The notes: a model not told the origin generated them from the letters alone. DNA of 64,000 nt from Forficula auricularia (GCA_024734495.1 JALMQS010000225.1:17057397-17121396), one strand, 5' to 3'; counted from the first letter of the stretch, positions 41,300 through 53,436 are shown. Program-made: numbers and translations.

Positions 41300-42829
41300 T
41301 ACTTTATCCAATGCGAAGCATGGGTAAAGTATTGTAATCGCTCTCGCGCCAAGCGGGACTTCAAAGGGTCCTCAGGTAAAGACTACGGAACCCATGGACT
41401 CAATTAAGGTCACAAATTGTAGTATTCAATTAGGTTGAATTTTAGCACGTGACGATTTTGCCAAAAAGTGCCAGGTTTTTTGGAAGTGCGTGGGGATGGA
41501 TAGATGGATGGATGAATGTGTGTTTTATCGTTTTTTTCGTCCACGATTTTTCCACACCTTTGCACCGATTGAAATGAAATTGAAAACCTACCATTAGTTT
41601 AACAAAATGAAGCGCTGATTAGTTTTTGGTACATATCGGCCCACAAACATTAGTACTTTATTTCAGTACTTTTTAGTTTTTTCTAAATATCTTGAAAATG
41701 ACTTAACCAATTTTGATGAAATTTAAAATCCTAATTAAGTACCTTGGGGACAACAAAAAAGGTTAAATAAAGTTTTTAGTAAAAGTATATTTTAAAGTAC
41801 TTTACTCTAGAGTAAGATTGTACTTTTTTTAAATTCCTTATTTTACCAAAATTTAAAAAAAAAACTTTAAAATTTATTCATTTGATCGGTAATATAGCTC
41901 ATTTAAACTTGTTTAAGTAAGAATGGTTAGGCTTCTCGATGTGAAATGATAAAAATTTGGGAGGAAATTTTATAAGTAACCATAGCAACTGCGTTGTTTT
42001 TTTATCCGTTACCTTTGCTGAAGACATGGAGGTATCGAGTTAAAATCAAAAATAGTGATTGATTCTGATCTAATACTTGAGGAATAACCATTCTATATTG
42101 GATTTTTGACGTTTCGGTTTTTATTGGTAACCATTGCTGAAGACATGGAGGTATAGAGTTAAAATCAAAAATAGTGATTGATTCTGATCTAATACTTGAG
42201 GAATAACCATTCTATATTGGATTTTTGACGTTTCGGTTTTTATTGGTAACCATTGCTGAAGACATGGAGGAATCGAGTTAAAATCAAAAATAGTGATCGA
42301 TTCTCATCTAATACTTGAGGAATAACAATTCTACATTAGGTTTTTGACGTTTCGATTATTATTGGTAACCATTGCTGAAGACATGGAGGAAACGGCTTAA
42401 AATCAAAAATAACGATCGATTCTTATCTAATACTAGCGGAATAACCTTATTGCATTCCATTTTTGATGTTTTGACTATTAATGGCAACCTCTACTGATAA
42501 CGTGGAAGAATCGACTTAAAATCAAAAAGACAAAATTCTTTTTGGTAAACAACTCAAGCTTGAGTTGATGAGAATCGATCACTATTTTTGATTTTAACTC
42601 GATTCCTCCATGTCTTCAGCAATGGTTACCAATAATAACCGAAACGTCAAAATTCAATGTAGAATGGTTATTCCTCGACTATTAAATGAGAATCGATCAT
42701 TATTTTTTAATTAAAGTCAACATGAAATGCAAATAGCAAGTGATATCTGATTAATAATAACGGAATAAACATATTAATATTTCAAATGAATTTGGATAAA
42801 GTTTAGCAACGATCCGTTGCAGTTTATTT
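41300..42829. mobile_element. Non-autonomous element D1 with internal 119-bp array
   Basis: One end is the hairpin TACTTTATCCAATGC-GAA-GCATGGGTAAAGTA, the other GATCCGTTGCAGTTTATTT. Inverted shorter copy at 53699-54352, a third at 50520-50746 cut by the gap. Shared interior: GCGCCAAGCGGGACTTCAAA, GTCCTCAGGTAAAGACTACG. No coding capacity. Confidence 0.75.
41985..42540. repeat. 119-bp tandem array, five units
   Basis: The GCTGAAGACATGGA box (ACTGATAACGTGGA in the last unit) falls at 42017, 42136, 42255, 42374 and 42493, exactly 119 bp apart. Each unit also has TTGACGTTTCGG, TTATTGGTAACC and GAATAACCATTCTA. An inverted partial unit follows at 42560-42690. Confidence 0.93.
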
Positions 42830-43074
42830 AAGGGTGGAATCGGTCCCCAAAAAAAACCTTATTTATAGATCTAAGAGTTCCGTGTGTCGACAAAGTTTGA
42901 AAATCACTGGGATATTGTATTATAAATTAGGACTAAATATTTTAAAACGGGTTTTCTTTTTCAAAGAAATTTAAAATTTATTATATCGTTAGCAGGTTTA
43001 GGAATTTCCATAGAGATTTATTTTCAGTTATAGGGAAGCTATATATATATATATATGTTCATTGAGGTTTCCGC

Positions 43075-43672
43075 GGATGGGTTCTATGTCATTAGAGATT
43101 TTTCGGGTTTCTCCGCGTGGGTTTGAGAGTTTTTCTCGACGTTTCGGCTCTCCTTTTGGAGCCATTTTCAAGAGAGGGAGCGGGTGGTCTACGTGGTCTT
43201 AGCCTCGTTGTCCAGGGTTCGTTTTGGGGAGTATCTTCCGAGTGAATTTCTTCATTCGGAAGACTGGTGGATTGGGAGATTTAGGAGGTTTTGGGTGTTT
43301 TGTGGTTGAGGGTGGATTACTTACGGTATGGCGGCTTGACGTCTCTGCTGTCACTGTTTCGAGAACACTGGGCACTGTCGATACGTTCACTGGTCACTGT
43401 TCACAAGCAAAAAGTCGAGACGTCAGCCGCCATACCGTAAGCAATCCACCCTCAACCACAAAACACTCAAAACCTCCTAAATCTCCCAATCCACCCAGTC
43501 TTCCGAATGAAGAAATTCACTCGGAAGATACTCCCCAAAACGAACCCTGCTCGAGGCTAAGACCACGTAGACCACGCTCCATCTCTTGAAAATGGCTCCA
43601 AAAGGAGAGCCGAAACGTCGAGAAAAACTCTCAAACCCACGCGGAGAAACCCGAAAATCTCTAATGACATAT
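43075..43672. repeat. ~590-bp foldback element with GGCTCC modules
   Basis: Arms of about 255 bp: 43093-43345 and 43410-43660 are inverted copies. Each contains the module TCTCTTGAAAATGGCTCC, GGAGAGCCGAAACGTCGAGA (43582-43623 on +, 43132-43172 on -). The protein-like frames in the arms are fold-back reflections, not genes. Confidence 0.85.
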
Positions 43673-43682
43673 ATATATATAT

Positions 43683-44198
43683 TTATTATTTGTTGCGTTT
43701 GGACGCTTGGGATCACGCAAAGCTTGATGTTTCTTTCTAGTTGGACCTTCCACGCCTCTATCTTTTATCGAGTTCCATGGTCAGGTAATTTTTCCTGCCC
43801 CAAAGAGTGTGTTGATGTTAAAGGTGCCCAGGTATGTATGGATTTTTGGTGTTATTCTTCCATTGTTTCTTCCTTGACTTCGTGATGGTCCGGATCCCCC
43901 AGAATCTGAATGCCCGGTTGTCACTCGAAGCTGGGTGGATTGGTTACCACCTGGGGTATTGTTGTTTTTGCCTCTCACGATTCATGGTGGCTTGTTACGA
44001 AATTTTGTCCTGCGCATGCGCGAGGTTTTGTAGAACCAAAGATTGTCAGTTTCTGGAGCCGAGGGGCCGGTTATTTATTATTTTCAAATAAAATAACTTT
44101 GCTTCTTGCTGGGATCGAACTGATGAAGTCTAGGTTGATGTTCTCCTAATCGGATTAGAAAAGTTGGTGATTTAACCGATTGCGCTACCGACCCCTCT
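43683..44198 (-). mobile_element. tRNA-headed retroposon with LINE 5' reading frame, copy 2
   Basis: Inverted relative to 31333-31875. The minus-strand frame reads RGKNNNTPGGNQSTQLRVTT then PSRSQGRNNGRITPKIHTYL and GTFNINTLFGAGKIT. tRNA-like head at 44198-44100, flanked by (TA)n on both sides. Confidence 0.75.
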
Positions 44199-44229
<31 letters not shown>

Positions 44230-44230
<1 letters not shown>

Positions 44231-45360
44231 ATTTATTTATTACTCAGTACGGCCGGAAGGCAGGCAAATCCTCAAATCCGGGCAAGCAATTAATTTTTTT
44301 CCTCATTGTGTTTAAAAATGTCTGAAACGTGGAGAAAAATCATCTTCAACCAAGGTTTTTTTCTGTCTGTGTGTCTGAATTCAGATACACATCCATGATA
44401 AATTAAGAACGAAGAATCGTAGGAAGTTCGTTCTTATGCCAAAATATTTGTATTTTCACTGCGGAGAACCACTTAGATTTTGAGCTTTCTAACTTTAGAG
44501 CTTCTGGTTCAAAAATATAGACAACAATTTTTGAATGGTTTTATTGAGATTTTAATGCGATGTATTTATAAATAGAGGCATAAATAAAAAATTTATTTTA
44601 TATTATTAATTTTTTATAAAGGCGTTTCTAACGTAAATAATTTTTCAGTATTTTTATTATTTATTCAATGTTCGGTGTAGCGATACTTTCATTAGAATCT
44701 AATCGAAGAAAATGACTAAAAAGAGCATGAATAGAATGATCTCTTTTCCTTTAGAGCCAAGGCATTACAAGTCCAGGCCTGTTTCACACTAGTAGAGATT
44801 GATTATTGTAATTTTTCTTATTCCAAAAACAAATTTTGACTCTATATCAGAAAATATTTAATCAAAATGAATATCAAATTTAGAATATTTATTATTTAGA
44901 ATTATTAATTAACTGAAATAATTGCAAACAACATGCCCTGTTTTGAAATAGTTTCCCTTTTTCCTTCAATTTATTTTAATTAATTCATGAAATTTCCCGT
45001 TATTATAATTTAAATGATTCATTTCAATAAGAGATTTAGTTTATTTTTATTTTTTAAGGAAGAAGGAAAAAAGGAGAAAAACTTAAAAAATATTCTCAAA
45101 AAAACATATATAATCATATTATAAAAATAGCAAAGTTGTTTTTGAATAGATGTTTTCACCGAATAGAAACAAGCAAGGATATTGCAAACATATGTTTTAA
45201 CGTTTGAAAAAAAAAATAAACTAATTAATTAAAAAGACGAAACACGATCTTAGATGATGTTTGTTTTTGGTCTTTCCAGGCGATTAAAATTATTTTTGCC
45301 GCTTCAATGACATAATCTAAAAGATGTTGTTTTATCATCTAGTCTCGTCGAAACAGACTG
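44230..45360. other. AT-rich intergenic DNA
   Basis: 44245-44530 resembles 5420-5620 (CAGATGGACACAC / CAGATACACATCC context), an old dispersed repeat. No gene. Confidence 0.35.
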
Positions 45361-45399
45361 GGCTCTCTAACTTAAGAGATTCCCGTTTAAAAATGCACG

Positions 45400-46040
45400 C
45401 TTTGTTGGAAGTTTTTTTATAATGATACTGATACAAGAAGAAGTCGCCACCAAAAAGGTACAACCTCTGTAGTCCGTGGTGGACCCTTGTATCTTGGAAA
45501 TAAGAAGAGATTTAGGGATTGGGTCGGAGTTGAAGGTACCCGTGGACGTGGGTCTTGAAAGATTGAAGGTTATAATATGTTGGGGGAGAAGACGGTCGTA
45601 GGAAGAGAGTTCCAGTCTCAAGATATCATAGGGATAACCGATTTGGCGAATGCGTTCGTTCGGTTAGTATCTAATTTAAGGGCATAGGGGTGTTGAGTCC
45701 TAGAAAATCGTGTATTTGGCACAAACAAAGCCTTTGGAGGGATTATTGAATTTATCTCGTCAGAACAAAAGTCATGCTAACTTCTATAAAAAAGAGAAAG
45801 ACAGATCTACGATGGGCTAGGGTGTCGAGAGTGTCTTTCCATGATGGATCTCCTATCAGTCTGATAGCCCGCCTCTGAATTGCATCCAACTTTCTTGGGG
45901 GCTCTTCTCCACAAATGAGATCAATATTCAAGAAAGGGGAGAATTTGAGCCTTGTATAAGATAAGACGTTGATTGGTGGTGAAAACGAGTTTGGTCCTGA
46001 AAAGAAAGGCAATCTTACTTGCTGCAGTTTTTGCTACTGA
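45400..46040 (-). pseudogene. LINE 3' end, second copy
   Basis: Inverted relative of 21170-22025: KLDAIQRRAIRLIGDPSWKD, TLDTLAHRRSV, and the 3' UTR (GGGTCCACC...CTACAGAGGTTGTACC read on minus). Several frame breaks; the 5' part is absent. Confidence 0.85.
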
Positions 46041-46780
46041 AATTTTCAAGCATTGTCATGATAAATTCATAAGCATAAAAAAAATTATATTTTTTTAATT
46101 TTACTAAAGTAAAAGTAATCTATTTATTTTAACACTATTATTATAAATAATTTTTACTTTCAATTACGTAGCGAAGCATGAAGTATTCGATTCACTTTCG
46201 GCAGGTTAAATTTTCAAATTCTTCTCTCTCCAAAGTTAATCTCACTCGGAAAACTCCAATTGATAGTTTTCAAAGAGAAACTGAGATTAGAAAAATAAAG
46301 TAGGTTTTGTGCACGTTAGAGCCAGAACCCACTAGAAAATTAAATTGTCGGTGTGTGTGTGTGTGTGTGAAATGCTATACCTCAGCACCAGTAAGCCACG
46401 AGGCAACTTAATTTAGAATCAACCAGCGACCCTATGGTGAGCCCTTGGTAAAAATCGAAATAACCCTTCTCTTGTAATTTGGGGAGGTCTTTATTTATAT
46501 ATTTATTTTTTCATCAAAAACGATTCCTACGACCCGCATCGGCCATCATCAAGGCAGGGATCGCTCTGCACAAAGTTTTGAAATTAATTTCAACTTAAAA
46601 TAATATTAATGTACATAGAGATTCTTCGTTTTGCCCTTTTAAGTCCTGAAGAAAGAGGAACGATCCTCCGATTCGTCGAGTTTTTCAAGATAATCAAAAT
46701 AGCCTTTTAATAAATTCATTTAAGCGGAATTTGTCATTTTATTATCATTGGGTTCTCTTAGCCCTCTGCTTTTTAATATA
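46041..46780. other. Intergenic DNA with a hammerhead-like module
   Basis: 46641-46683 (+): CTGAAGA, AA, GAGGA-ACGA-TCCTC, C, GATTCGTC, GAG. A perfect 5-bp central stem but altered GAAAC. 46345-46370 is a GT microsatellite. Confidence 0.45.
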
Positions 46781-46834
46781 GTAATGAATGAAATCATTGG
46801 AGAAATAAAAAACCTATAAGAATATTCCCTAGGG

Positions 46835-47517
46835 GACGAGAATTTAACATTGACGATGCAGCACTCGTTGCAGAAGATGAAGATTCCCTCCAGCGCCTCC
46901 TGTATAAATTCAGCTGTGTCGTACATAAATTCGGTCTCACCCTGTCAACCAAGAAGACCAAAACTCTCACAATCTCTAAAATACCACTCCGATGTAAACT
47001 CCAACTATACGATACGATTGTCGAACAAGTCATGTCCTTCACGTACCTTGGAATCCAAGTGACCTCTCATCGAGAACTAGAATCAGAGGTAAAACATCAA
47101 GCAATAAAGGCCTCGAAAATATCGGGTTGCCTAAACAGTGCAAAGTCAAACCAATATTTAAGAACGGAGGCCAAGGTACGAGTCTACAAAACCGTGGTAC
47201 GTCCAATATTAACATACGCAGCCGAGACAAGACCCGACACTGCAAAAACTTCTCAATTATTGGAAACAACTAAAATGAAGACATTGCGAAGGATAATGAA
47301 CGTGACCAGGCTAGATAGAATGAAGAGTGAAGATATTAGAGAAAAATGTGGAATACAAAAGGTGGGAGAATGGATCAAGAGAAGAAGAACAGAATGGTAC
47401 GCGCATGTGGGAAGAATGCCAGAAGACCGACTGGTAAAGAAAGTGATGACGAACAAGCCGGTTGGAATAAGAAGTAGAGGTCGTCCCAAGAAGAGATGGT
47501 ATGGCGATCTGGAATAA
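46835..47517 (+). pseudogene. LINE reverse transcriptase, C-terminal part
   Basis: Continuous frame from about 46835 to the TAA at 47517: NIDDAALVAEDEDSLQRLLY (the YADD catalytic box, with Tyr-Ala lost), KFGLTLSTKKTKTLTISK, VMSFTYLGIQVTSHRELESE, VRVYKTVVRPILTYAAE, TTKMKTLRRIMNVTRLDRMK and RRRTEWYAHVGRMPEDRLVK, ending RSRGRPKKRWYGDLE. Typical of RTE/CR1-like insect LINEs. The 3' end is a GAAGAAG repeat. The damaged catalytic box and missing 5' part make it inactive. Confidence 0.88.
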
Positions 47518-47659
47518 ACAAACCTATAGGTTTAAAAAGAAGAAGAAAAAGAAGAAGATTTAATACATTTAATTTGCATTTCCCTTCTACAAGCGTGTCA
47601 CTCAGTTTTCAACTATGAAAAGAATTGAAACATCAACAAAAGTAGCTGAAGTGAATATA

Positions 47660-47963
47660 TTAGGTTGATGCATAATTATGGAACGTTTTTTAAAAATATT
47701 TTTATTCAGCAAAAACAATAATAAAATTTAACAAAAACATGTTTAAATGATTATTCGGGAACGTATTCCCCATCTACTTTAATAACTGCTTCCCATTTGC
47801 TTGGCAGTCGGTCGATTCCACGGGCGAAGAAGTCACGATTCTTGGAGGCAATCCACGCTATGACATCGACCACCAAGTCATCCAAATCGTTGTAGATCTT
47901 AGTCTTTTGCCAGTTTTTCAAAGAGCGGTTGATGTGAAAGTCCGTCGGTGCTTCGGTCGGTGA
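47660..47963 (-). pseudogene. mariner transposase C-terminal fragment with terminal repeat
   Basis: Left terminus TTAGGTTGATGCATAATTAT is a mariner TIR. Minus strand 47960-47751 encodes LKNWQKTKIYNDLDDLVVDV, IAWIASKNRDFFARGIDRLP and SKWEAVIKVDGEYVPE then TAA. Everything upstream is deleted. Confidence 0.85.
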
Positions 47964-48099
47964 GTATATATATTTTAATTTAAGAACGAGTTTATATATG
48001 ATTAATTTTTTAATTTTTCGTTTTTAATTTCCGTTATAGAAGAATGGAGTAAAAAATTTCTGTGCTTATATAATATATTGCGATTCAGACAAAGTTTTT

Positions 48100-48185
48100 T
48101 GTCTCGAGGGTGTGAGATGACTGCCCGGAAAGCATGTTAGTTCTCAGGTTCGACTCCTGAGGGAATGAATCCCCTCTGATATCGC
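48100..48185 (+). other. tRNA-like sequence (probable SINE head)
   Basis: T-arm CTCAGGTTCGACTCCTGAG at 48153-48171 with a 5-bp stem. The A-box half is weak. Close in form to the palindrome centre at 10119. Confidence 0.4.
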
Positions 48186-49690
48186 AATTTAATAATATTT
48201 TTAACAAGTTTTTATGTGTGACTTTTTTATTTATCAGCCAACGTTTCGTTGACTTTGCCGACTTCTTCAGGGCTTCAAATAATCATGCCACACATTCGTC
48301 TAAATTTTCTTTTTATCTTCGTTAACATTGAAGACCATCAGAAAACACAATTTTCAAAAAATATTTGGCACATTCAAATAAACAATTTTTCCTTCTATTC
48401 TCTATATTAATAATTATTCCACTAGACAAAACAATCTTCGCTGTCGGATGACTATTTTAATACGAGCTTTTCGTGCGTGCTTTGGGCACGCCCTTGAAGC
48501 TCGGCCCTCCGGGCTGGTGCCCTGGCGGGCGGCGTCTCAGTCAGAAAATTTTATTCCTCTTAAAAAACCACACCCCAAATATATACCTGTAAACTCCCGA
48601 AAATACATAGTCTCTTAAAAGTTTCGCCTCATTTTCATCCTGACACAGCTACAGAAATGAGGCTCTAGATATGAATCTGGAAGTATTTTTTTTTTTCTAT
48701 AATCGAACGAAGTTCTTATAGTACAAAATATATAATTTCATAAGAACTTCGTTTGAATAATCAATATTTGCGGTCATTTTGGGAGTTTTTTTTTGAAAAC
48801 TGTCAATAAACTCTTTATAAGTTTCTTAAAATAGTCAACAAATTGTTATAAGCTTGATATTTCCATGGTTAGTTAAAATTAAATTCATTAAAATGTAATT
48901 TTTTACGAAAAAGCGCCTTTATTAAGAAAAATTGATGTTTTAGGTATAGGGATATGATACATCGTCTTAAAGCATTTTTCTTCGTCTTTCAATTTATTGA
49001 GTAATATACAGGGGGTCTCATTTGAAAAAAACAAACTTTTGACCCCTTTTATGAATAATGGAAATAATAGTAATCATAGCACGCCCTGTGTAATATGGAG
49101 TCAATTTTTCGGCCTAAATTAAATACTTCGGGTGTGTCTAAACTACCACCAAAATATCAACTTTTCATGAATGGAGTTCACTAATTTATTCAAGTTTAAT
49201 TAAGGCCATATTTTGGACCATATTTAACACAAATTATTTTTTTATCTCGAAATTCGATAGAGATAGGTATAAGACAATATTAACAAAAAAGTATTTTAAT
49301 AAAAGGGCGGTTCTAAAAACGTGTTAATATACGGGGTGTTCTATTAAAAAAAATAAAGTTACTACGACTTTTCGATAGAAGCCGAAACGTCACAATGCTG
49401 AAAATATTTTAGATCGATATAACAGGTAAGAAAATGCAAGGAGCTAAATTTTCAGAAAAATCCTGTTTTCGGTTTTCCATAAACGTCTAACGTGCCATCG
49501 ACCGTGAATCACCCGGTATATATACATATTTCGAGGTACAAGCAAATCTTGTCTTTTATTTTTGTGAAACCTACCTAGAATTTTATATTTTTAAATTTGA
49601 AAAAAAATTTAAATTTTTTAATTTTCTTTACTTTATTCGAAGGAAATAGTCTAAAATAAATAATTTTTTATATATTCATTATAAGACGTT
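48186..49690. other. Intergenic DNA
   Basis: 48236-48274 (-) is a well-paired hammerhead-like module. 48470-48540 is a GC-rich patch (GCTCGGCCCTCCGGGC). 48960-49560 is unique-looking AT-rich DNA. No gene. Confidence 0.4.
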
Positions 49691-49701
49691 GAGTCTAGTT
49701 G

Positions 49702-49962
49702 AGTGTAGTGGAACTGTTGATTCTTAGTGATCTTTTCAACAGAAAATATCATCCCATTGCATATTTTTGTGTACAAATATTTAATCTCCAATCTAAATTA
49801 AATACGACGATTAGTGATTGTCTAGATACCTTAAGGATTATAGCTCATTTCCGAAATCACTTATATTGCTATAATTTTATCTGGATTAGTGATCACAAGG
49901 CATTAAATTGGCTCCTGAAATTAAAAGATTCTCCCCATCTAAATTTACCAGATGGGCACTAT
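49702..49962 (+). pseudogene. Ty3/gypsy RNase H fragment
   Basis: HPIAYFCVQIFNLQSKLNTT, ISDCLDTLRIIAHFRNHLY, FIWISDHKALNWLLKLKD: the HPIAYASR, Y..TE-E-L, H-F-R-x-Y-L and (T/S)DH-x-x-L-x-W landmarks in order. The catalytic Glu is replaced (SDCLD). No other gypsy domain adjacent. Confidence 0.8.
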
Positions 49963-50164
49963 TAGTGTCGCTACAATATGTTATTTTAAAATTTTTAATA
50001 TTTATATATTTCCGAAATTAAAATCCGTATTAAGATTTTAATCGAATGGTTATTTTGAGAAGGGTTAAATTTTTCTTTATGGTTCAATATCAATCTTAAA
50101 TAAGAATGAATTTTCGCTTTTCATTTATTAATAATGTTTCACTTAAAACCTACACTGTTTTCCT

Positions 50165-50560
50165 TAGAGGTAAATGAATGAATTCGTTATATCCAGTATT
50201 TTGGTAGATACTTATAATTATAAGGTACGGAACTCTTATTACGTATTCGGGCTTATTTGTATATATATAATACATATATGATAGATTTTTTAAATATAAG
50301 TCCTTTCTAATTATAAAAATTAAATTATAACCATTTTTTTTTACTTATTAAAATGCAATTATTAGGGCTCTAATCATAAAGTAAAATTTTAGTACGTAAA
50401 TTAAATAAGATAAAAAAAATTGAAATGTTATATGTATTCAATATTCTCATAAAAATCGTATTGAAATTTTAAATAATGATTATTTGGGGGAGGGTCGAAT
50501 ATAACGTGCGGTTCAAAAATAAAATAAACTGCAACGGATCGCTGCTAAACTTTATCCAAA
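50165..50560. repeat. Dispersed repeat, uninterrupted copy
   Basis: Matches 1487-1570 joined to 3162-3185 and 3342-3590, without the Tc1-like element and SINE. Confidence 0.75.
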
Positions 50561-50746
50561 TTCATTTCAAATATTAATATGTTTATTCCTTTATTATTAA
50601 TCAGATATCATCACCTGCTATTTGCAGTCCATGTTGAGTTAAATTCAAAAATTATGATCGATTCTCATTTAACAGTCAAGGAATAATCATTCTACATTGG
50701 ATCTTTGACGTTTCGGTTTTTATTGGTAACCATTGGGGAAGACATG
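50520..50746. mobile_element. Element D1 copy cut by the gap
   Basis: AAATAAACTGCAACGGATCG onwards, reaching GACGTTTCGG and GGTAACCATTG of the 119-bp array, where the N run begins. Confidence 0.8.
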
Positions 50747-50846
50747 NNNNNNNNNNNNNNNNNNNNNNNNNNNNNNNNNNNNNNNNNNNNNNNNNNNNNN
50801 NNNNNNNNNNNNNNNNNNNNNNNNNNNNNNNNNNNNNNNNNNNNNN
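50747..50846. other. Assembly gap (100 N)
   Basis: Exactly 100 N, a conventional placeholder. It starts inside a tandem-repeat unit. Confidence 1.
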
Positions 50847-50876
50847 TACATGTATTAAAAGAGTGAAGAAAAACAA

Positions 50877-52160
50877 ACCGACTTCAAAAATATTAATGCA
50901 ACAAATAAAATACACTAAAATAAAGGTTACACCTAAACTACGAAATATTAACATGAAATTTTTGAAGTCGGTGCCAAACATATACCTGTTATGAATCGCA
51001 CTCGACGGATCTTACTTAGTACGTTTGGTGGGTACGCTCGCTTATAGGTATAGTTTGTTTGGCACCGACTACAAAAGTAATTTCCATGTTAATATTTCGT
51101 AGTTTAGCTGTAACTAAATAAGATAATAATTATTTTATACCTTTTAGTGTGTTTTATTTGTTGCATTTAATTTTTTTGAAGTCCGTTTTATTTTTTTCTT
51201 AAAAAATTATTTTTTACTTTTCCTTTCTAGTGATGTCATGATAGTTCAAGAGCTGATGACTGAACATTTGACCACGGATTTGACCCAACCACCAATGCGT
51301 ATACATATCTATGATAGCGTACAGGAAACTGGCTCAAGGCTGGTTACCTAACGCCAGGTGACGCAGGTAATGCATGGCGCGAGCGTGCGCATTTGGGTGT
51401 TAAATTTGACCCACAATGAAATTATAGAAATTAGTAATTTATAGTCAATTATAAACATAATATATATTCATCTCTGGTGGTGGGACGTGAACAGACACTA
51501 AAGTGTATTTTATAACATGAAAAAAATATTTGATGCTATTTTTTTCATGTTGTAAAAATACACTTTGGATGCTCTGGTTCCACGTCCCACCACTCAAATG
51601 GTCTGGGGTGAATATATATTATGTTTATAATTGACTATAAATTATAATTTTTATAATTTCATTGTAGGTCAAAACTATTTTTTAACACATATGTATTTTT
51701 TACCGCACTCATACCATGCGCAGTACCTGGTCCACCTGTTACAGCCAGCCAGACTGGCCATTCCTCGTACAGCTATCATAGACTCTATTATTACGCATTA
51801 TTTCTAGTTGGGTCAAATCCGTAGTCAAAATGTGTCACCAGCTCTTAAACTTTTAATAGTGATCATATCATCAGAACTTGACCAAATTAATATGGTACCA
51901 TCCCTAAGCTACCCCCTTTCCAATAAAAAGTGAATCATCGAAATCGGTTTATAAACAAAGAGATTGAGCAAGAGAATGAGCAAACCTAACAAAAAAGGTC
52001 TAATACCTATGAAAAAAATGGGACCAATCGGAAATCAGACTGAACCCAATGCAATTTTTTTTTTCAAAATCGGTTCACAATTGGCGGAGATATGAGGTAA
52101 CATAGGCACAAAAAAAATCAGTCGAATAGAGAACCTCCTCCTTTTTTGAAGTCGGTTAAA
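50877..52160. repeat. GAAGTCGG-family element split by a foldback
   Basis: Inner inverted repeat 50877-51200 and outer part 51853-52160, together equal to 15480-16140 inverted. Interrupted by 51245-51852. Confidence 0.7.
51245..51852. repeat. ~600-bp foldback element
   Basis: Arms of about 290 bp centred near 51535: GTGGTGGGACGTGAACAG / GGTTCCACGTCCCACCAC, AATTTATAGTCAATTATAAA and its complement, GATTTGACCCAAC / GTTGGGTCAAATC. No coding capacity. Confidence 0.85.
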
Positions 52161-52185
52161 AATTTTCATATAAATAATAAACTCA

Positions 52186-53240
52186 TGTGGCCATCCACAT
52201 GATTTTACCATACGCCTGGCCCCCTCTTTTATGGTATATTTAATATTTAATAAAATCATTTATAATCATGTAGAGGTGTAGGATCAAAAATCAAAATCTA
52301 AGCCCTTGGATTAAACTCAGCCAAATTTTATATAATGAGCCACTGATTATGTATAAAAAATTTAGTTGAGTTTGGTCTAAGGGTCTAGATTTTCATTTTT
52401 TGAATCTACACCTCCCTAAATTTTGGCCCCATAAAAAAATAATAATCTTTTCGTCATTTTAAGTTCATTTTATAATAGGTATATTTAATTATTCTTGTTT
52501 TTTTTAGTTTGAAAAATCTTATAATATTAATTTTTAAGCCCCCCAAAAAAAAAAAGTTAGTTGAGTTTGGTACACGGGCCTATATTTTCATTTTTGACCC
52601 CCCCCCCCCTCCTCCCCCCATTTTGAGCGTTTAGTTTTTGCATTTTTAGATTTCTGGGGTCCCATTGATTATGTATACGAAATTTGGTTGAGTTTGATAA
52701 ATGGCCAAGATTTTCATTTTTTGACCCCCCCCCTTCCCCATTTTGGGCGGTTAGTTTTTCCATTTTTAGACATCTGATTATGTATCCAAAATTTTGTTGA
52801 GTTTGCTCAAATGGGTTGGATTTTTAATTTTTAACCCCCCTCCACCCCTTAATTTTGGGTCGATATTCACCAAAATCTAATCAGCTCTTAATCTTAATGG
52901 ACCAAAACTACTTGTGAAATTTGGTTTCGATTTTCACGCTAGTTTTTGAGCTAGCTCGTACACAAAAATTTGGTAACGCACAGACTAACGGACAACCAGA
53001 CAACCAGACAAACCAACAGAACATTTTGACAAAACAATTTTATCTCAAAAAATATTATTTTTTCGATATTCACTTATTGAGGCATTTTTATAGACCGAAA
53101 TGCCATGGTTTTGCTCAGTTTTTTTAATCAAAATAGTTTCAGCCCTTTTTGAGATATTTCGAAAAAAAGAAGGAAAAAAACCACTTTTTTTCATGCATGA
53201 TTACAATACTTGACTATACCCTCTATGGTAAAGTAAAAAG
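52186..53240. repeat. Poly-C repeat family P1, longest copy
   Basis: Includes two to three tandem sub-units of about 125 bp (GGCGGTTAGTTTTTGCATTT, CTGATTATGTATACGAAATT, ending in C7-C10 runs at 52600, 52726 and 52838). Ends near AAAAAACCACTTTTTTTCAT. Confidence 0.75.
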
Positions 53241-53436
53241 TCACCGCGACTCGGAGAAGTTTGGGAACCTCTGTCCTAGACAAATACGAGTTAGAAAAAT
53301 ATTGCAATATTCCCTATCATATTTGCGTAGCTTATGTTTCTTTGAATCAAGCAGAGAACAACATTTATGAATCAACAACTCTGCTACTCTCGACAATACA
53401 AAGTATTTTCAATTAAATATTGTAATTTATTTTCAG

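Larger units (their letters stand above)
40972..42912. mobile_element. hAT-like element with a nested repeat-bearing element
   Basis: Left GTGGTTTTCAACCTGGGTTC, right complement of CAGTGATTTTCAAACTTTG. G/C-rich GGTTCC repeats near both ends. It encloses the element at 41300-42829. Confidence 0.5.

Noticed and set aside
41985..42540. CRISPR-like array
   Set aside because: Whole 119-bp units repeat without unique spacers and the context is eukaryotic transposon DNA.
43199..43885. Overlapping frames of 63-121 codons on both strands
   Set aside because: They mirror each other because the region is a foldback element; no domain is present.
52557..53127. 68-codon frames in the poly-C repeat
   Set aside because: Part of repeat family P1 present at five places without conserved frame.
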